Counted from the first letter of the stretch, positions 23,194 to 31,193 are shown. The stretch is 38,619 nucleotides of DNA from Bacteroidia bacterium (GCA_026391235.1 JAPLDV010000393.1:1-38619); one strand, 5' to 3'. The notes: generated from the letters alone by a model not told the origin. A program made the numbers and translations.

Positions 23194-23847
23194 ATGGCTG
23201 AAAAAATAAAAAAGCACAAAAGTATTATTTTTATTATCGGAGTCGGATTATTGTTTGCGATAGCGGGATTAATAATCTCGGGAATGTCGGGAATGGTCGG
23301 ATTTCCTAATTTTGCCCAAGCTGCAACAACCACCCAAACCGTAACCGTTACGGCAACAGTTAATCCATGGCTATATTTTTCAGTTACTCCGACCTCATTA
23401 ACCCTTTCTCCTGATTTGGTTGATATAACAGGTAATGTTAATATAGGAAGCAGCACCGCTAACGTGACCATGACCGTCGGAACCAATTCTAGCGGAGGAT
23501 GGAATATCGGCATAAGAGGATTGTACGGAGGATTGGGAACCACCACTGCGAATCTAATCCCTTCTGTTCCAGTTTCTGCAACCACCACCATTTCTGCCGG
23601 CGTTGACGGATACGGAGCCAATGCCACTGGATCAATAGCAAACGTGGTAGTGGCGGCGGGCTACGGAGGATGGGGAACAGCCGCAGTGGGAGCAATAGCG
23701 TCTTCAACATCCCAGGTGATGCTGTCAAAAACTACCTCCAACGCAAGCTCAACAGTGGGATTGATGAAGGTTTACGCAGCTTGTGATTCCACCCAGCCGG
23801 TTGGATCCTATACAGACACCATTACATTAACGCTTACAGGGCAATAA
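23194..23847 (+). CDS. Secreted WxL-like beta-sandwich protein
   Basis: A 217-residue secreted protein. The signal peptide has a long hydrophobic core and ends FAQA (about residue 43). The mature part starts TTTQTVTVTATVNPWLYFSV, contains GGWNIGIRG and GGWGTAAVG, and ends SYTDTITLTLTG. A beta-sandwich of this order with Trp-centred strands is reminiscent of WxL surface proteins. The match is by layout, not by a strict WxL motif. It lies between two DUF916-like genes (27 nt before the second), the usual partners of WxL proteins. It has no membrane anchor, so it should be held at the surface by a partner. It could alternatively be a pilin-like or spore-coat-U-like subunit. Confidence 0.6.
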   Translation: MAEKIKKHKSIIFIIGVGLLFAIAGLIISGMSGMVGFPNFAQAATTTQTVTVTATVNPWLYFSVTPTSLTLSPDLVDITGNVNIGSSTANVTMTVGTNSSGGWNIGIRGLYGGLGTTTANLIPSVPVSATTTISAGVDGYGANATGSIANVVVAAGYGGWGTAAVGAIASSTSQVMLSKTTSNASSTVGLMKVYAACDSTQPVGSYTDTITLTLTGQ

Positions 23848-23874
23848 CAGCATGATTATTAGGTTGATTTTTTA

Positions 23875-24789
23875 ATGAAAAGAAAATTTTTAACTTTCCT
23901 AGTTTTATTAATAGGAGGGACATTTTTTAGCCAAGCTGTTTTTGCGGCAGGGGCCAGTCTTGGAATTTCTCCCGTAACCTTTGAATTGACGGGAAGGCCA
24001 GGGGAGGTGATTGAAAATTATCTTAAGGTTTTTAATCCTTCAGGCGATACGATCGGAGTAAAAATGGAGATCGAAGACATTGCTCCGACCGGGGAAGAAG
24101 GTTTTGTTACTGTTGAGCCGCCGGACACAGAAACGTATTCGCTTGCCAGATGGATAAAAACAGATCCTGAAGAATTTGAATTGAAACCCGGAGAAGAAAG
24201 GCAGGTTAAATTTACTCTTACAATTCCCGAGAGCGCAGAGCCGGGAGGTCATTACGGCACGGTTTTGGCCGCCACCAGGGCTATAATCGGCTCGGGAAAT
24301 ACCGGAGCAGCAATAGTGCAAAGAATAGGAGCTTTGGTTTTACTGATTGTTCCCGGAGAAATGCAAGAAAATTTGATTGTTAAAGATTTTTCCGCGCCTA
24401 TTTTTTCAGAACACGGCCCGATAAATTTTTCCATTAAATTTGAGAACACGGGAACGGTTCATGTCAAGCCGAAGGGTTTGATTACCATTAACAATTTGCT
24501 GGGCAGGAAGTCAGCCGTAATTCCGTTTCCGGAAAAGAATGTTTTGCCCGGAGGAATAAGAAAAATTGACACGTCTTGGGATAAAAAATGGTTGTGGCCG
24601 GGCAGATACACGGCGATTGTTACTGGCAACTACGGAATAAGCAATGCCCAAATGTCGCCCATGGTAATAACTTTCTGGGTTTTTCCCTGGAAAATAGGAA
24701 TAGTGGTGTTGTTGTTCCTTGTTTTGCTGTTTTTAATCAGAAAAAGATTTATTGCCGCTTTCAAAATTTTAATAAGAGGAGAAAAATAA
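23875..24789 (+). CDS. DUF916-like membrane-anchored Ig-fold protein (second copy)
   Basis: A 304-residue paralogue of the product of 21940-23061. Signal peptide (1-24, ending AVFA); Ig-like domain with SLGISPVTFELTGRPGEVIE and IPESAEPGGHYGTVLAA; second, shorter Ig-like domain (about 170-260, with NFSIKFENTGTVHVKPKG); membrane segment about 274-288 after FPWKIG; basic tail RKRF. The shared 'AEPGGHY' and 'PWKI' elements show common ancestry of both copies. It is shorter than the first copy, mainly in the second domain. It follows the WxL-like gene by 27 nt and is followed by a terminator, so it ends this transcription unit. The same proposed role applies: membrane-bound partner for WxL-like domains. 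Confidence 0.75.
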   Translation: MKRKFLTFLVLLIGGTFFSQAVFAAGASLGISPVTFELTGRPGEVIENYLKVFNPSGDTIGVKMEIEDIAPTGEEGFVTVEPPDTETYSLARWIKTDPEEFELKPGEERQVKFTLTIPESAEPGGHYGTVLAATRAIIGSGNTGAAIVQRIGALVLLIVPGEMQENLIVKDFSAPIFSEHGPINFSIKFENTGTVHVKPKGLITINNLLGRKSAVIPFPEKNVLPGGIRKIDTSWDKKWLWPGRYTAIVTGNYGISNAQMSPMVITFWVFPWKIGIVVLLFLVLLFLIRKRFIAAFKILIRGEK

Positions 24790-24860
24790 AAAATCTTTCT
24801 TCCCAAATATTTTTGTTCCTAGGAATATCAGTTACTTTTATTGAATTCAATGCAAAAAAC

Positions 24861-24892
24861 CGTTCATTATGTTTTATAGTGAGCGTTTTTTT
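24861..24892 (+). terminator. Intrinsic terminator after the second DUF916-like gene
   Basis: CGTTCATTAT (24861-24870) pairs with ATAGTGAGCG (24876-24885), ten pairs including two G-U, with a 5-nt loop and seven T residues (24886-24892). It ends exactly where the next promoter begins. Confidence 0.7.
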
Positions 24893-24907
24893 GTTAAAAT
24901 AAGTGAA
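24892..24907 (+). promoter_or_regulatory. Extended -10 promoter giving a leaderless dockerin mRNA
   Basis: TGTTAAAAT (24892-24900) is an extended -10 element. The predicted transcription start, 7 nt after it, coincides with the A of the ATG at 24907. There is no room for a Shine-Dalgarno sequence. Confidence 0.6.
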
Positions 24908-25803
24908 TGGGGAAAATAAGATTTAAAAAAAAATTAGCCGTAAGATATTTGATTTTTTTATCTGCGTTTTTTATTTTTTCCCCAATCTTGATAAATGCTC
25001 AAGATGTTAACATATCGGTGAGCGCGGAAGTAAATGGGACAAGCACGCCGCCCATCCCGCCCGAGACGCCGGGAGGAGGGGGCTGGTATGTACCGCCTGA
25101 AACGGAAATTATTCTTAAGGGCAGGGCTTATCCCTTGGCGATTGTTACGATTTTGAAAAACAATGCGGTGATAGCCAGCTTTAAGGCGGAACAATCCGGG
25201 ATGTTTGAAAGAGGAATAAAAGGAATTTCCGGCGGGATTTATGATTTTTCCATTTTTGCCGAAGATACGGAGGGAAGAAAATCAGAGACCTTGAGCTTTA
25301 AGGTAACTATTTTAGAAAACAGAATAACTACCGTTTCTGGCATTTTTATTCCTTCTACCATTTCGCTTGCTTCCCAATTGGCCGAGCAGGGAGAAAAAAT
25401 TAATATTTTTGGGCAGGTTTTTCCCGCATCAAAGGTTAGAATATTAGTTTCTCCGTCTGACCTGATAAAAGAAACCATTGCTTCAAGTCAGGGGAAATGG
25501 TCTTTTGATCTGGAGACCGATTCGCTAAAAGAAGGGGAGTATAAAGTTAAAACAAAATCATTTTTTGGAGAGGGGGAACAGAGCGGATTTTCCCAAGAAT
25601 TATCTTTTAAAATAACAAAAAAAGCAGAAGCTTGCAGTGGAGCCGATCTGAACATTGACGGAAAAGTAGATCTGGTCGATTTCAGCATTTTGCTTTACTT
25701 TTGGGAACAGACAAAGCCGGCAAACCGCTGTGCAGACATAAACTCCGACGGTATTGTTGATATAGTTGACTTCTCTATAATGATGTACCAATGGACAGAA
25801 TAA
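24907..25803 (+). CDS. Secreted Ig-domain protein with C-terminal type I dockerin
   Basis: 298 residues: signal peptide (about 1-32, ending INAQ), a Pro/Gly-rich linker, two Ig-like domains (about 58-137 with ILKGRAYPLAIVTILKNN, and about 140-235 with INIFGQVFPASKVRILVS), then a dockerin (about 243-298). The dockerin has two complete calcium loops: D247-N249-D251-D255-D258 in DLNIDGKVDLVD and D277-N279-D281-D285-D288 in DINSDGIVDIVD. Dockerins bind cohesin domains in a calcium-dependent way; in cellulosomes they dock enzymes onto scaffolds. Here the cargo is Ig-like and not an enzyme. It is the first gene of an operon whose next four genes encode membrane-anchored cohesins, so it should be their ligand. 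Positions 10-11 of each loop are hydrophobic (LV, IV), unlike the Ser/Thr of clostridial dockerins. The start is set by the leaderless promoter. Confidence 0.85.
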   Translation: MGKIRFKKKLAVRYLIFLSAFFIFSPILINAQDVNISVSAEVNGTSTPPIPPETPGGGGWYVPPETEIILKGRAYPLAIVTILKNNAVIASFKAEQSGMFERGIKGISGGIYDFSIFAEDTEGRKSETLSFKVTILENRITTVSGIFIPSTISLASQLAEQGEKINIFGQVFPASKVRILVSPSDLIKETIASSQGKWSFDLETDSLKEGEYKVKTKSFFGEGEQSGFSQELSFKITKKAEACSGADLNIDGKVDLVDFSILLYFWEQTKPANRCADINSDGIVDIVDFSIMMYQWTE

Positions 25804-25816
25804 TAAAAAAGCGAAC

Positions 25817-26695
25817 ATGGGATTTAAACTAAAAAAACAATTTTTAATTTTATTTTTAAGCTTTCTCTTGTTTCCGTTTTTATCAAATGGCGCCACCCTG
25901 TATTTCTCGCCCGAAAAGGCTGAATACGGGAAAGGAGATGTTTTTAAGGTTGACGTAAGATTGGATACGGCAGGAGATTCCATCAATACCTGCGAAGCTA
26001 AAATATATTTCAATAAAAACCAATTGGAAGTTTCAGATATCGCAGAAGGAGGATCTTTAATGACCTTATGGGCAAAAGGCCCATTTTATTCTAATGCAGA
26101 AGGGACCGTTGTTTTGGTCGGTGGCGTTCCCGGCGGGTTCAAAGGCGACGGAAAAATAATCTCAATAATTTTTCGGGCAATTGGACCCGGTTCTACCGTC
26201 GTTTCTTTTCAAGACGATTCAAAGGTTTTATTAAATGACGGCAAAGGAACGCTTGCAGGCCTTATTAAAAAAGATGCAATTTTTGAAATTTTCTCATCAA
26301 AAGCACAGCCTTCTGATGAGTGGCAAAAAGAGATCGAAAAAGACAAAACATTGCCAGAACCGTTTGAAATGAAAATCGGCCAAGATCCGACAATTTTTGA
26401 AGGAAAATATTTTATCGTTTTTTCTGCCATGGACAAGCAAACAGGGGTTGCTTATTATCAAATAAAAGAAGGAGATTCCGAGTGGAAAACAGGGGAGAGC
26501 CCGTATCTGTTGGATAATCAGGGCTTGAAAGAAAAAATATTGGTCAAGGCGGTTGATAAGGCGGGAAACGAAAGAACAGAAGAGCTTTCTCCCGCCAAAA
26601 GCAAACTGTTTTACGTTGGAATTTTAACTTTTTTAATAATAACTTTTTGGTTAATTTATTTCTTTTTTAAAAAATTTAAATTTAAAAATTCGTGA
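25817..26695 (+). CDS. Membrane-anchored cohesin-domain protein 1
   Basis: 292 residues: signal peptide (about 1-25), cohesin domain (about 26-152: ATLYFSPEKAEYGKGDVFKV, EAKIYFNKNQLEV, GGVPGGFKGDG, KVLLNDGKGT), an Ig-like segment (about 165-262, with YFIVFSAMDKQTGVAYYQIK and VKAVDKAGN), membrane segment about 265-284 and a short Lys-rich tail. Cohesins are nine-stranded jelly-roll domains that bind dockerins. The short C-terminal anchor should present the cohesin outside the cell. It follows the dockerin gene by 13 nt and overlaps the next gene by 4 nt (GTGA). It is the smallest of the four paralogues and lacks their 'FSPTHP...WY' middle domain. Confidence 0.8.
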   Translation: MGFKLKKQFLILFLSFLLFPFLSNGATLYFSPEKAEYGKGDVFKVDVRLDTAGDSINTCEAKIYFNKNQLEVSDIAEGGSLMTLWAKGPFYSNAEGTVVLVGGVPGGFKGDGKIISIIFRAIGPGSTVVSFQDDSKVLLNDGKGTLAGLIKKDAIFEIFSSKAQPSDEWQKEIEKDKTLPEPFEMKIGQDPTIFEGKYFIVFSAMDKQTGVAYYQIKEGDSEWKTGESPYLLDNQGLKEKILVKAVDKAGNERTEELSPAKSKLFYVGILTFLIITFWLIYFFFKKFKFKNS

Positions 26696-27912
26696 AACGT
26701 TTTTGGATTATTTCAATAATGGCGGGGTTGTTGATTTTTGGAGCTGTTTTTTCAGTTTCCGCCGAGAGCCAATCTGCTTCTCTTTATCTTTCTCCGTCTT
26801 CGGGCAGTTTTTTAACCGGAAGCACCTTTACGGTTTCTGTTTTTTTGAATACGGGCGGAAATGAAATTAATACGGTTTGGGCCGAACTTGAATTCCCTCC
26901 GGAAATTTTGCAGATTACTTCTCCCACCGCCGGCACGTCTTTTATCAAGGAATGGCTTACGCCGCCCAATTATTCCAACGAAAAAGGCATAATTTCTTTT
27001 CGCGGAGGGATTCCGGGCGGAATTTCCACTTCAGCCGGATTGGTTTCCTCGATAACGTTTCGGTCCGTTGCATCCGGAATCGCAAAAATTAAATTTTCCC
27101 AAGCGTCAAAAATACTCTTAAACGACGGAAAGGGCACTAACATTCTTGCCAATGATATCAACGGAGAATATCAAATTTTAGTTCCGCCTCCGGAAGGGCC
27201 TGTTGTTTTTTCTCCTACTCATCCCAATCCCGATCTCTGGTATTCTGATTCCAGCCCCAGTTTCAGCTGGGAAAAAGAAGACGGAGTTACCGGGTTTTCT
27301 TGGAGTTTTTCTCAAAGCCCCCAAGAAAGGCCGGAGGGAGCCACAAAAGGAACAGAAACAGTTACTTCTTTTGATAAGGTCGGAGACGGAATTTGGTATT
27401 TTCATATAAGGCAGCAAAAAATCGGAATCTGGGGGAAAACCAGCCATGTTCAAGTGAGGATAGATTCATCTCCTCCGCGTGAATTTGCGCCAAAGATTAT
27501 CACTTACTCCAAGCTGATCGGATATCAGACAATGGTTTATTTTGAAACTGTGGATGATTTTTCCGGCATCGACCATTATGAGGTAAGCATTATTGATTTA
27601 AACGAATCAGCCGCTTCCCGTTCGTTTTTTACCGAACAAATAAGCCCTTATAAAATTCCAAACATAGAAGCGGGAAAATATAACGTTATAATAAAAGCGA
27701 CAGACAGGGCGGGCAACATTAAAGAAAGTGAGGCGATGTTCAGATTGATGACTCCTTTTGTCACCAAGATTGAGGGAAAGGGATTAGAAATCAGGGGCTT
27801 TCTTTTTCCTTGGTGGCTGATTTCGTTGATTTTTATTCTTTTGACCTTAGGATTATCCGTAATAATCTGGATGATTATTAAAAAAAATAAGCGGTATGGA
27901 AATGGACAATAA
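26692..27912 (+). CDS. Membrane-anchored cohesin-domain protein 2
   Basis: 406 residues with GTG start inside the stop of the previous gene (GTGA overlap). Signal peptide (1-24, ending SVSA); cohesin domain (about 29-160: ASLYLSPSSGSFLTGSTFTV, AELEFPPEILQI, FRGGIPGGI, KILLNDGKGTNIL); an Ig/FnIII-like domain beginning VVFSPTHPNPDLWYSDSSPS and ending HVQVRIDSSPP; a further Ig-like domain with DDFSGIDHYEV and KATDRAGNI; membrane segment about 375-396 and a short basic tail. It should display its cohesin on the outer face of the membrane as a receptor for dockerin proteins. The gene overlaps the next by 17 nt, so the two are translationally coupled. Close relative of the product of 27896-29197. 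Confidence 0.8.
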   Translation: MKRFWIISIMAGLLIFGAVFSVSAESQSASLYLSPSSGSFLTGSTFTVSVFLNTGGNEINTVWAELEFPPEILQITSPTAGTSFIKEWLTPPNYSNEKGIISFRGGIPGGISTSAGLVSSITFRSVASGIAKIKFSQASKILLNDGKGTNILANDINGEYQILVPPPEGPVVFSPTHPNPDLWYSDSSPSFSWEKEDGVTGFSWSFSQSPQERPEGATKGTETVTSFDKVGDGIWYFHIRQQKIGIWGKTSHVQVRIDSSPPREFAPKIITYSKLIGYQTMVYFETVDDFSGIDHYEVSIIDLNESAASRSFFTEQISPYKIPNIEAGKYNVIIKATDRAGNIKESEAMFRLMTPFVTKIEGKGLEIRGFLFPWWLISLIFILLTLGLSVIIWMIIKKNKRYGNGQ

Positions 27913-29197
27913 ATACCGAAAAAAAATAAAGATTTTTGCCATAGCAGGATTTTTATTATGCATTTTTCCGCTTAGTTCCGAAGCGACTGGCGCCTCTTTG
28001 TATCTTTCTCCCAACGCCGGCACTTTTTATGTTGGCAGCACTTTTGACGTATCAATATTCGTCAATACAGGAAATAATAGCATAAATGCGGTAGGAACAG
28101 ATTTAAAATTCGACCCGAGAAAAATTCAGATTGCCAATCCGACAACAGGAAAATCTTTTATTTCGGTTTGGGTTGCCCAGCCCACCTATTCAAATATTGA
28201 AGGAAGGGCGTCGTTTCAGGGCGGAGTGCCTTCGCCCGGCGTTAATACCTCGTCGGGCTTAATTTCAACCATAACATTCAGAGCAATTGCGCCAGGTGAA
28301 ACGGAAGTTTATTTTTTAGAATCATCAAAAGTTCTTTTAAATAACGGCCAAGGCACTAATGTTTTAACCTCGATGGGCAGGGGAGTATATAATCTTACGA
28401 TTCCTCCTCCCGAAGGCCCGGAAATTTATTCTTCCACTCATCCCGACCAGAACAAATGGTACAAAAATAATAATCCCACTTTTTCTTGGGCGAAAGAAGA
28501 GGGAGTAACTGATTACAGCTACACGATTAATAATGATTTTGGAGACGTGCCGGACAATATTTCCGAAGGAAGCCATTCTTCCATATCTTACACCGCTCTG
28601 CAGGACGGAATCTGGTATTTTCATGTTAAATCTAAAAAAGGAAACGTCTGGGGCGGCACAAGCCATTATGTCGTGCAAATAGATTCTTCTCCACCTGCTG
28701 ATTTTACAGTCGATTTTGAGCCAAAATTAAAGTCTCCGGTTATTACCAGCCAGGAGCCGATTGTTTATTTTATCACCACCGATGCCCTTTCCGGAATAGA
28801 CCATTATGAATTAAAAGTCATTGGTTTCAATGCGCCGGAAAAAAATGAAGCAGGATTTTTTACCGAAGTATCAAGCCCATACAAATTGCCTTTGTTAGAC
28901 ACAGGGGAGCATGAGATAGTAGTAAGAGCTTTCGATGTGGCCGGCAATTGGAAAGATAGTTCCCAAAAGATTGAAGCAATTCCAACTGGAAAATTATTTT
29001 ATTTCACAAAACAAGGAATGAGCATTTGGATGTTTTTCTTTAACTGGTGGCAGGTAATATTGTTCCTTCTCATGCTAGTGATTTTAATTTTGATAATTTC
29101 CTTTTTATGGTGGAAAAAAGATAGGGACTTGAATGAAAAAATAGAAAATTTAAGAAGATTAAGAAAAGAAGCGGAAAAAACCAGCCAAAATTTTTAA
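27896..29197 (+). CDS. Membrane-anchored cohesin-domain protein 3
   Basis: 433 residues; the start may be ATG 27896 or ATG 27902. Signal peptide (ending SSEA), cohesin domain (ASLYLSPNAGTFYVGSTFDV, TDLKFDPRKIQI, FQGGVPSPGV, KVLLNNGQGTNVL), FnIII-like domain with IYSSTHPDQNKWYKNNNPTF and DGIWYFHVK, Ig-like domain with TTDALSGIDHYELK and RAFDVAGN, membrane segment about 384-406, and a cytoplasmic tail of about 27 charged residues. It has the same domain order as protein 2, so the two arose by tandem duplication. The tail is longer and may form a short helix. Proposed role: surface receptor for dockerin proteins. Confidence 0.8.
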   Translation: MEMDNKYRKKIKIFAIAGFLLCIFPLSSEATGASLYLSPNAGTFYVGSTFDVSIFVNTGNNSINAVGTDLKFDPRKIQIANPTTGKSFISVWVAQPTYSNIEGRASFQGGVPSPGVNTSSGLISTITFRAIAPGETEVYFLESSKVLLNNGQGTNVLTSMGRGVYNLTIPPPEGPEIYSSTHPDQNKWYKNNNPTFSWAKEEGVTDYSYTINNDFGDVPDNISEGSHSSISYTALQDGIWYFHVKSKKGNVWGGTSHYVVQIDSSPPADFTVDFEPKLKSPVITSQEPIVYFITTDALSGIDHYELKVIGFNAPEKNEAGFFTEVSSPYKLPLLDTGEHEIVVRAFDVAGNWKDSSQKIEAIPTGKLFYFTKQGMSIWMFFFNWWQVILFLLMLVILILIISFLWWKKDRDLNEKIENLRRLRKEAEKTSQNF

Positions 29198-29205
29198 AGA
29201 AACAT

Positions 29206-30900
29206 ATGAATAAGTTTTATAAAATAAAAAATTTGATTTGCCTGGCTTTTGTTTTGCTTTTTAGTATTTTTTTAATCCAGCCCGCAATGGCTGAGAACGG
29301 ATCTTTGTTTTTTTCCCCTCCCAGCGGAAGCTTTAAAGTGGGCGAAACCTTTTCGGTGGAACTAAAATTAGATACGGCAGAAGTCCTTATTAATGCGGCG
29401 GAGGTTAAGTTTTATTTTTTGGCAGAAAATTTGGAAGTATTAAAAATAACAAAGGAAGGATCTGTTTTTTCTCTTTGGCCCAAAGAACCCATATTTTCAA
29501 ACGATTTAGGCGAGATTTCCTTTGCCGGCGGATTGCCCCACCCCGGATTTAAAGGTACGGGCAAAATGATTATAATTGAATTTAAGGCAAAAAAAGAAGG
29601 GGAGGCAGTTCTTTCTTTTGACGAATCCCGGATTTTGGCTGACGACGGGCAAGGGACAAACATTTTGGTTTTTCTCAATAATCCTAAATACCTTATTTAT
29701 CAACCAAAAGAAACATCGGCAAAAGCAGACGTTGACGCTTTGCCGATAATCTTTTCTCCCACCCATCCGAGAGAGGAAGAGTGGTACAGCAACAATACTC
29801 CAAGCTTTAATTGGGGTTTAAATGAAAATACGGAAGGAGTGAGTTTTATCCTGGATCAAAATCCTGATACTCTGCCTGATACCGTTTCCGAGAACCTGGT
29901 TAGTTCTAAAAATTACGAAGGGATCGCAGACGGAATCTGGTATTTCCACTTGAGATTGAAAAACGAAAAAGGATGGACGATCGCCGGCCATTATAAGCTT
30001 AAAATTGACACTCAGCCGCCCCATACTTTCGAGATAACGATTGACAACAAAGGAGACTCTACCAATCCTAATCCGAGCCTGTATTTCGAAACCCAAGACG
30101 ATATTTCCGGAATCGAAAAATACAGGGTCAAGATCGGCGATGAAGAATTTTTTGATCTGCTGACAGCCCAAATTTCTCCGAAGCTTATGCCCGGAAGCTA
30201 TAGGGTTGTCGTGAGAGCGGTGGACAAGGCGTATAACATAGTTCGGGCCAAAGCGCTGCTCAACATCGATCCGATAGAAACCCCGACAATTACGATTTTT
30301 CCGGAAAAATATGTTGCAGGAGAAGAAACATTATATATGGAAGGAACCGCTTTGCCGAAAGTAGATATAATGGTTTTTTTGAAAGACGACAAAGAAGAAA
30401 TTAAAAAATGGCAGACAACCAGCAACGACAAGGGAGAGTGGTCTTTTTCGACAAAAGATTTGGTCAAACCAGGAATATATAATCTTTCCGTCATGGCCCA
30501 GGATGAAAGGGGAGCGGTCAGTAATTATTCCCAGGATTATAAAATTGAAGTGTCTTTCAGCGGGCTGAGCATCGGAGGATTGATGGTTACTTTTAAAAAT
30601 TTGATTTTAATATTGATTGCAATTTTATTATTGGGGATTTTATTTGCCGCCTGGTATGTTTACAAGGCTTATCTGACCAAGAAAACGCTTAAAAAAGAGA
30701 TTAAGGAAGCAAAAGATTCCCTTGTTAGCAACTTTGCCAATTTGGAAAAAGAAATTGAAAAGAAGATAGAGTTCGTTGATTTGCAGCCCGGTCTTAACGA
30801 GCAAGAAAAAAAGGCATATGAGAATATCAGAGAATCTTTAAAGAATGCCCAGCAATCCATAGATAAAGAGATTAAAGACATAGAGAAAGGGCTGGAATAG
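29206..30900 (+). CDS. Membrane-anchored cohesin-domain protein 4 with cytoplasmic coiled coil
   Basis: 564 residues, the largest of the four. Signal peptide (1-29, ending PAMA); cohesin domain (GSLFFSPPSGSFKVGETFSV, AEVKFYFLAENLEV, FAGGLPHPGFKGTG, RILADDGQGTNIL); FnIII-like domain (IIFSPTHPREEEWYSNNTPS, DGIWYFHLR); Ig-like domain (QDDISGIEKYRVK, RAVDKAYNI); an extra Ig-like domain (about 363-450, EGTALPKVDIMVFLKDD) that resembles the Ig domains of the dockerin protein; membrane segment about 466-486; then about 78 cytoplasmic residues rich in Glu/Lys with heptad-like spacing (KKEIKEAKDSLVSNFANLEK), a likely coiled coil. The cytoplasmic part sets it apart from its paralogues and could connect the surface complex to something inside the cell. 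Last gene of the operon, 8 nt after protein 3. Confidence 0.8.
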   Translation: MNKFYKIKNLICLAFVLLFSIFLIQPAMAENGSLFFSPPSGSFKVGETFSVELKLDTAEVLINAAEVKFYFLAENLEVLKITKEGSVFSLWPKEPIFSNDLGEISFAGGLPHPGFKGTGKMIIIEFKAKKEGEAVLSFDESRILADDGQGTNILVFLNNPKYLIYQPKETSAKADVDALPIIFSPTHPREEEWYSNNTPSFNWGLNENTEGVSFILDQNPDTLPDTVSENLVSSKNYEGIADGIWYFHLRLKNEKGWTIAGHYKLKIDTQPPHTFEITIDNKGDSTNPNPSLYFETQDDISGIEKYRVKIGDEEFFDLLTAQISPKLMPGSYRVVVRAVDKAYNIVRAKALLNIDPIETPTITIFPEKYVAGEETLYMEGTALPKVDIMVFLKDDKEEIKKWQTTSNDKGEWSFSTKDLVKPGIYNLSVMAQDERGAVSNYSQDYKIEVSFSGLSIGGLMVTFKNLILILIAILLLGILFAAWYVYKAYLTKKTLKKEIKEAKDSLVSNFANLEKEIEKKIEFVDLQPGLNEQEKKAYENIRESLKNAQQSIDKEIKDIEKGLE

Positions 30901-30913
30901 GTAATTTTTAAAC

Positions 30914-30941
30914 TTGCTTTTTGAATTAAATTTGTTAATAT
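30914..30941 (+). promoter_or_regulatory. Promoter of the tRNA pair
   Basis: TTGCTT (30914-30919), a 16-nt spacer and an extended -10 TGTTAATAT (30933-30941). The predicted start near 30948 lies 16 nt upstream of tRNA-Ile. No clear terminator of the preceding cohesin operon was found, so read-through is possible. Confidence 0.55.
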
Positions 30942-30963
30942 TTGAAGAGGAAAATTAAGTTTC

Positions 30964-31035
30964 GGGCGTGTGGCTCAGTGGTAGAGCGCGTTCCTGATAA
31001 GAACGAGGTCGAAGGTCCGATTCCTTCCACGCCCA
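30964..31035 (+). tRNA. tRNA-Ile (anticodon GAT)
   Basis: Full cloverleaf: acceptor GGGCGTG/CACGCCC, D stem GCTC/GAGC, anticodon stem CGTTC/GAACG with loop CTGATAA (anticodon GAT), T stem GAAGG/CCTTC, discriminator A. No encoded CCA end (A is followed by CAGG). The T loop reads TCCGATT, with C in place of the nearly universal T at position 55. Confidence 0.95.
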
Positions 31036-31061
31036 CAGGTTCAGTTAAAATTTTGAAATAA

Positions 31062-31134
31062 GGGCCCGTAGCTCAGTTGGTAGAGCGCTTCATTTGCAAT
31101 GAAGAGGTCAGCGGTTCGAATCCGCTCGGGTCCA
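31062..31134 (+). tRNA. tRNA-Ala (anticodon TGC)
   Basis: Full cloverleaf: acceptor GGGCCCG/CGGGTCC with one G-U pair, D stem GCTC/GAGC, anticodon stem CTTCA/TGAAG with loop TTTGCAA (anticodon TGC), T stem AGCGG/CCGCT with the usual loop TTCGAAT, discriminator A. No encoded CCA. It follows tRNA-Ile by 26 nt. This pair normally sits between 16S and 23S genes. Confidence 0.95.
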
Positions 31135-31136
31135 CG

Positions 31137-31160
31137 AACACCTTTTACGGGTGTTTTTAT
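31137..31160 (+). terminator. Terminator of the tRNA pair
   Basis: AACACC (31137-31142) pairs with GGTGTT (31150-31155) around a 7-nt loop, followed by a T-rich run (TTTTTATTTAT, counting from the end of the stem). Confidence 0.6.
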
Positions 31161-31165
31161 TTATG

Positions 31166-31193
31166 TTGACAAAAGATATAAATATGATATAAT
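31166..31193 (+). promoter_or_regulatory. Strong consensus promoter
   Basis: Consensus -35 TTGACA (31166-31171), a 16-nt spacer and an extended consensus -10 TGATATAAT (31185-31193). The start would be near 31200, about 130 nt upstream of the gene at 31331. It is the strongest-looking promoter in the window. Confidence 0.75.
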
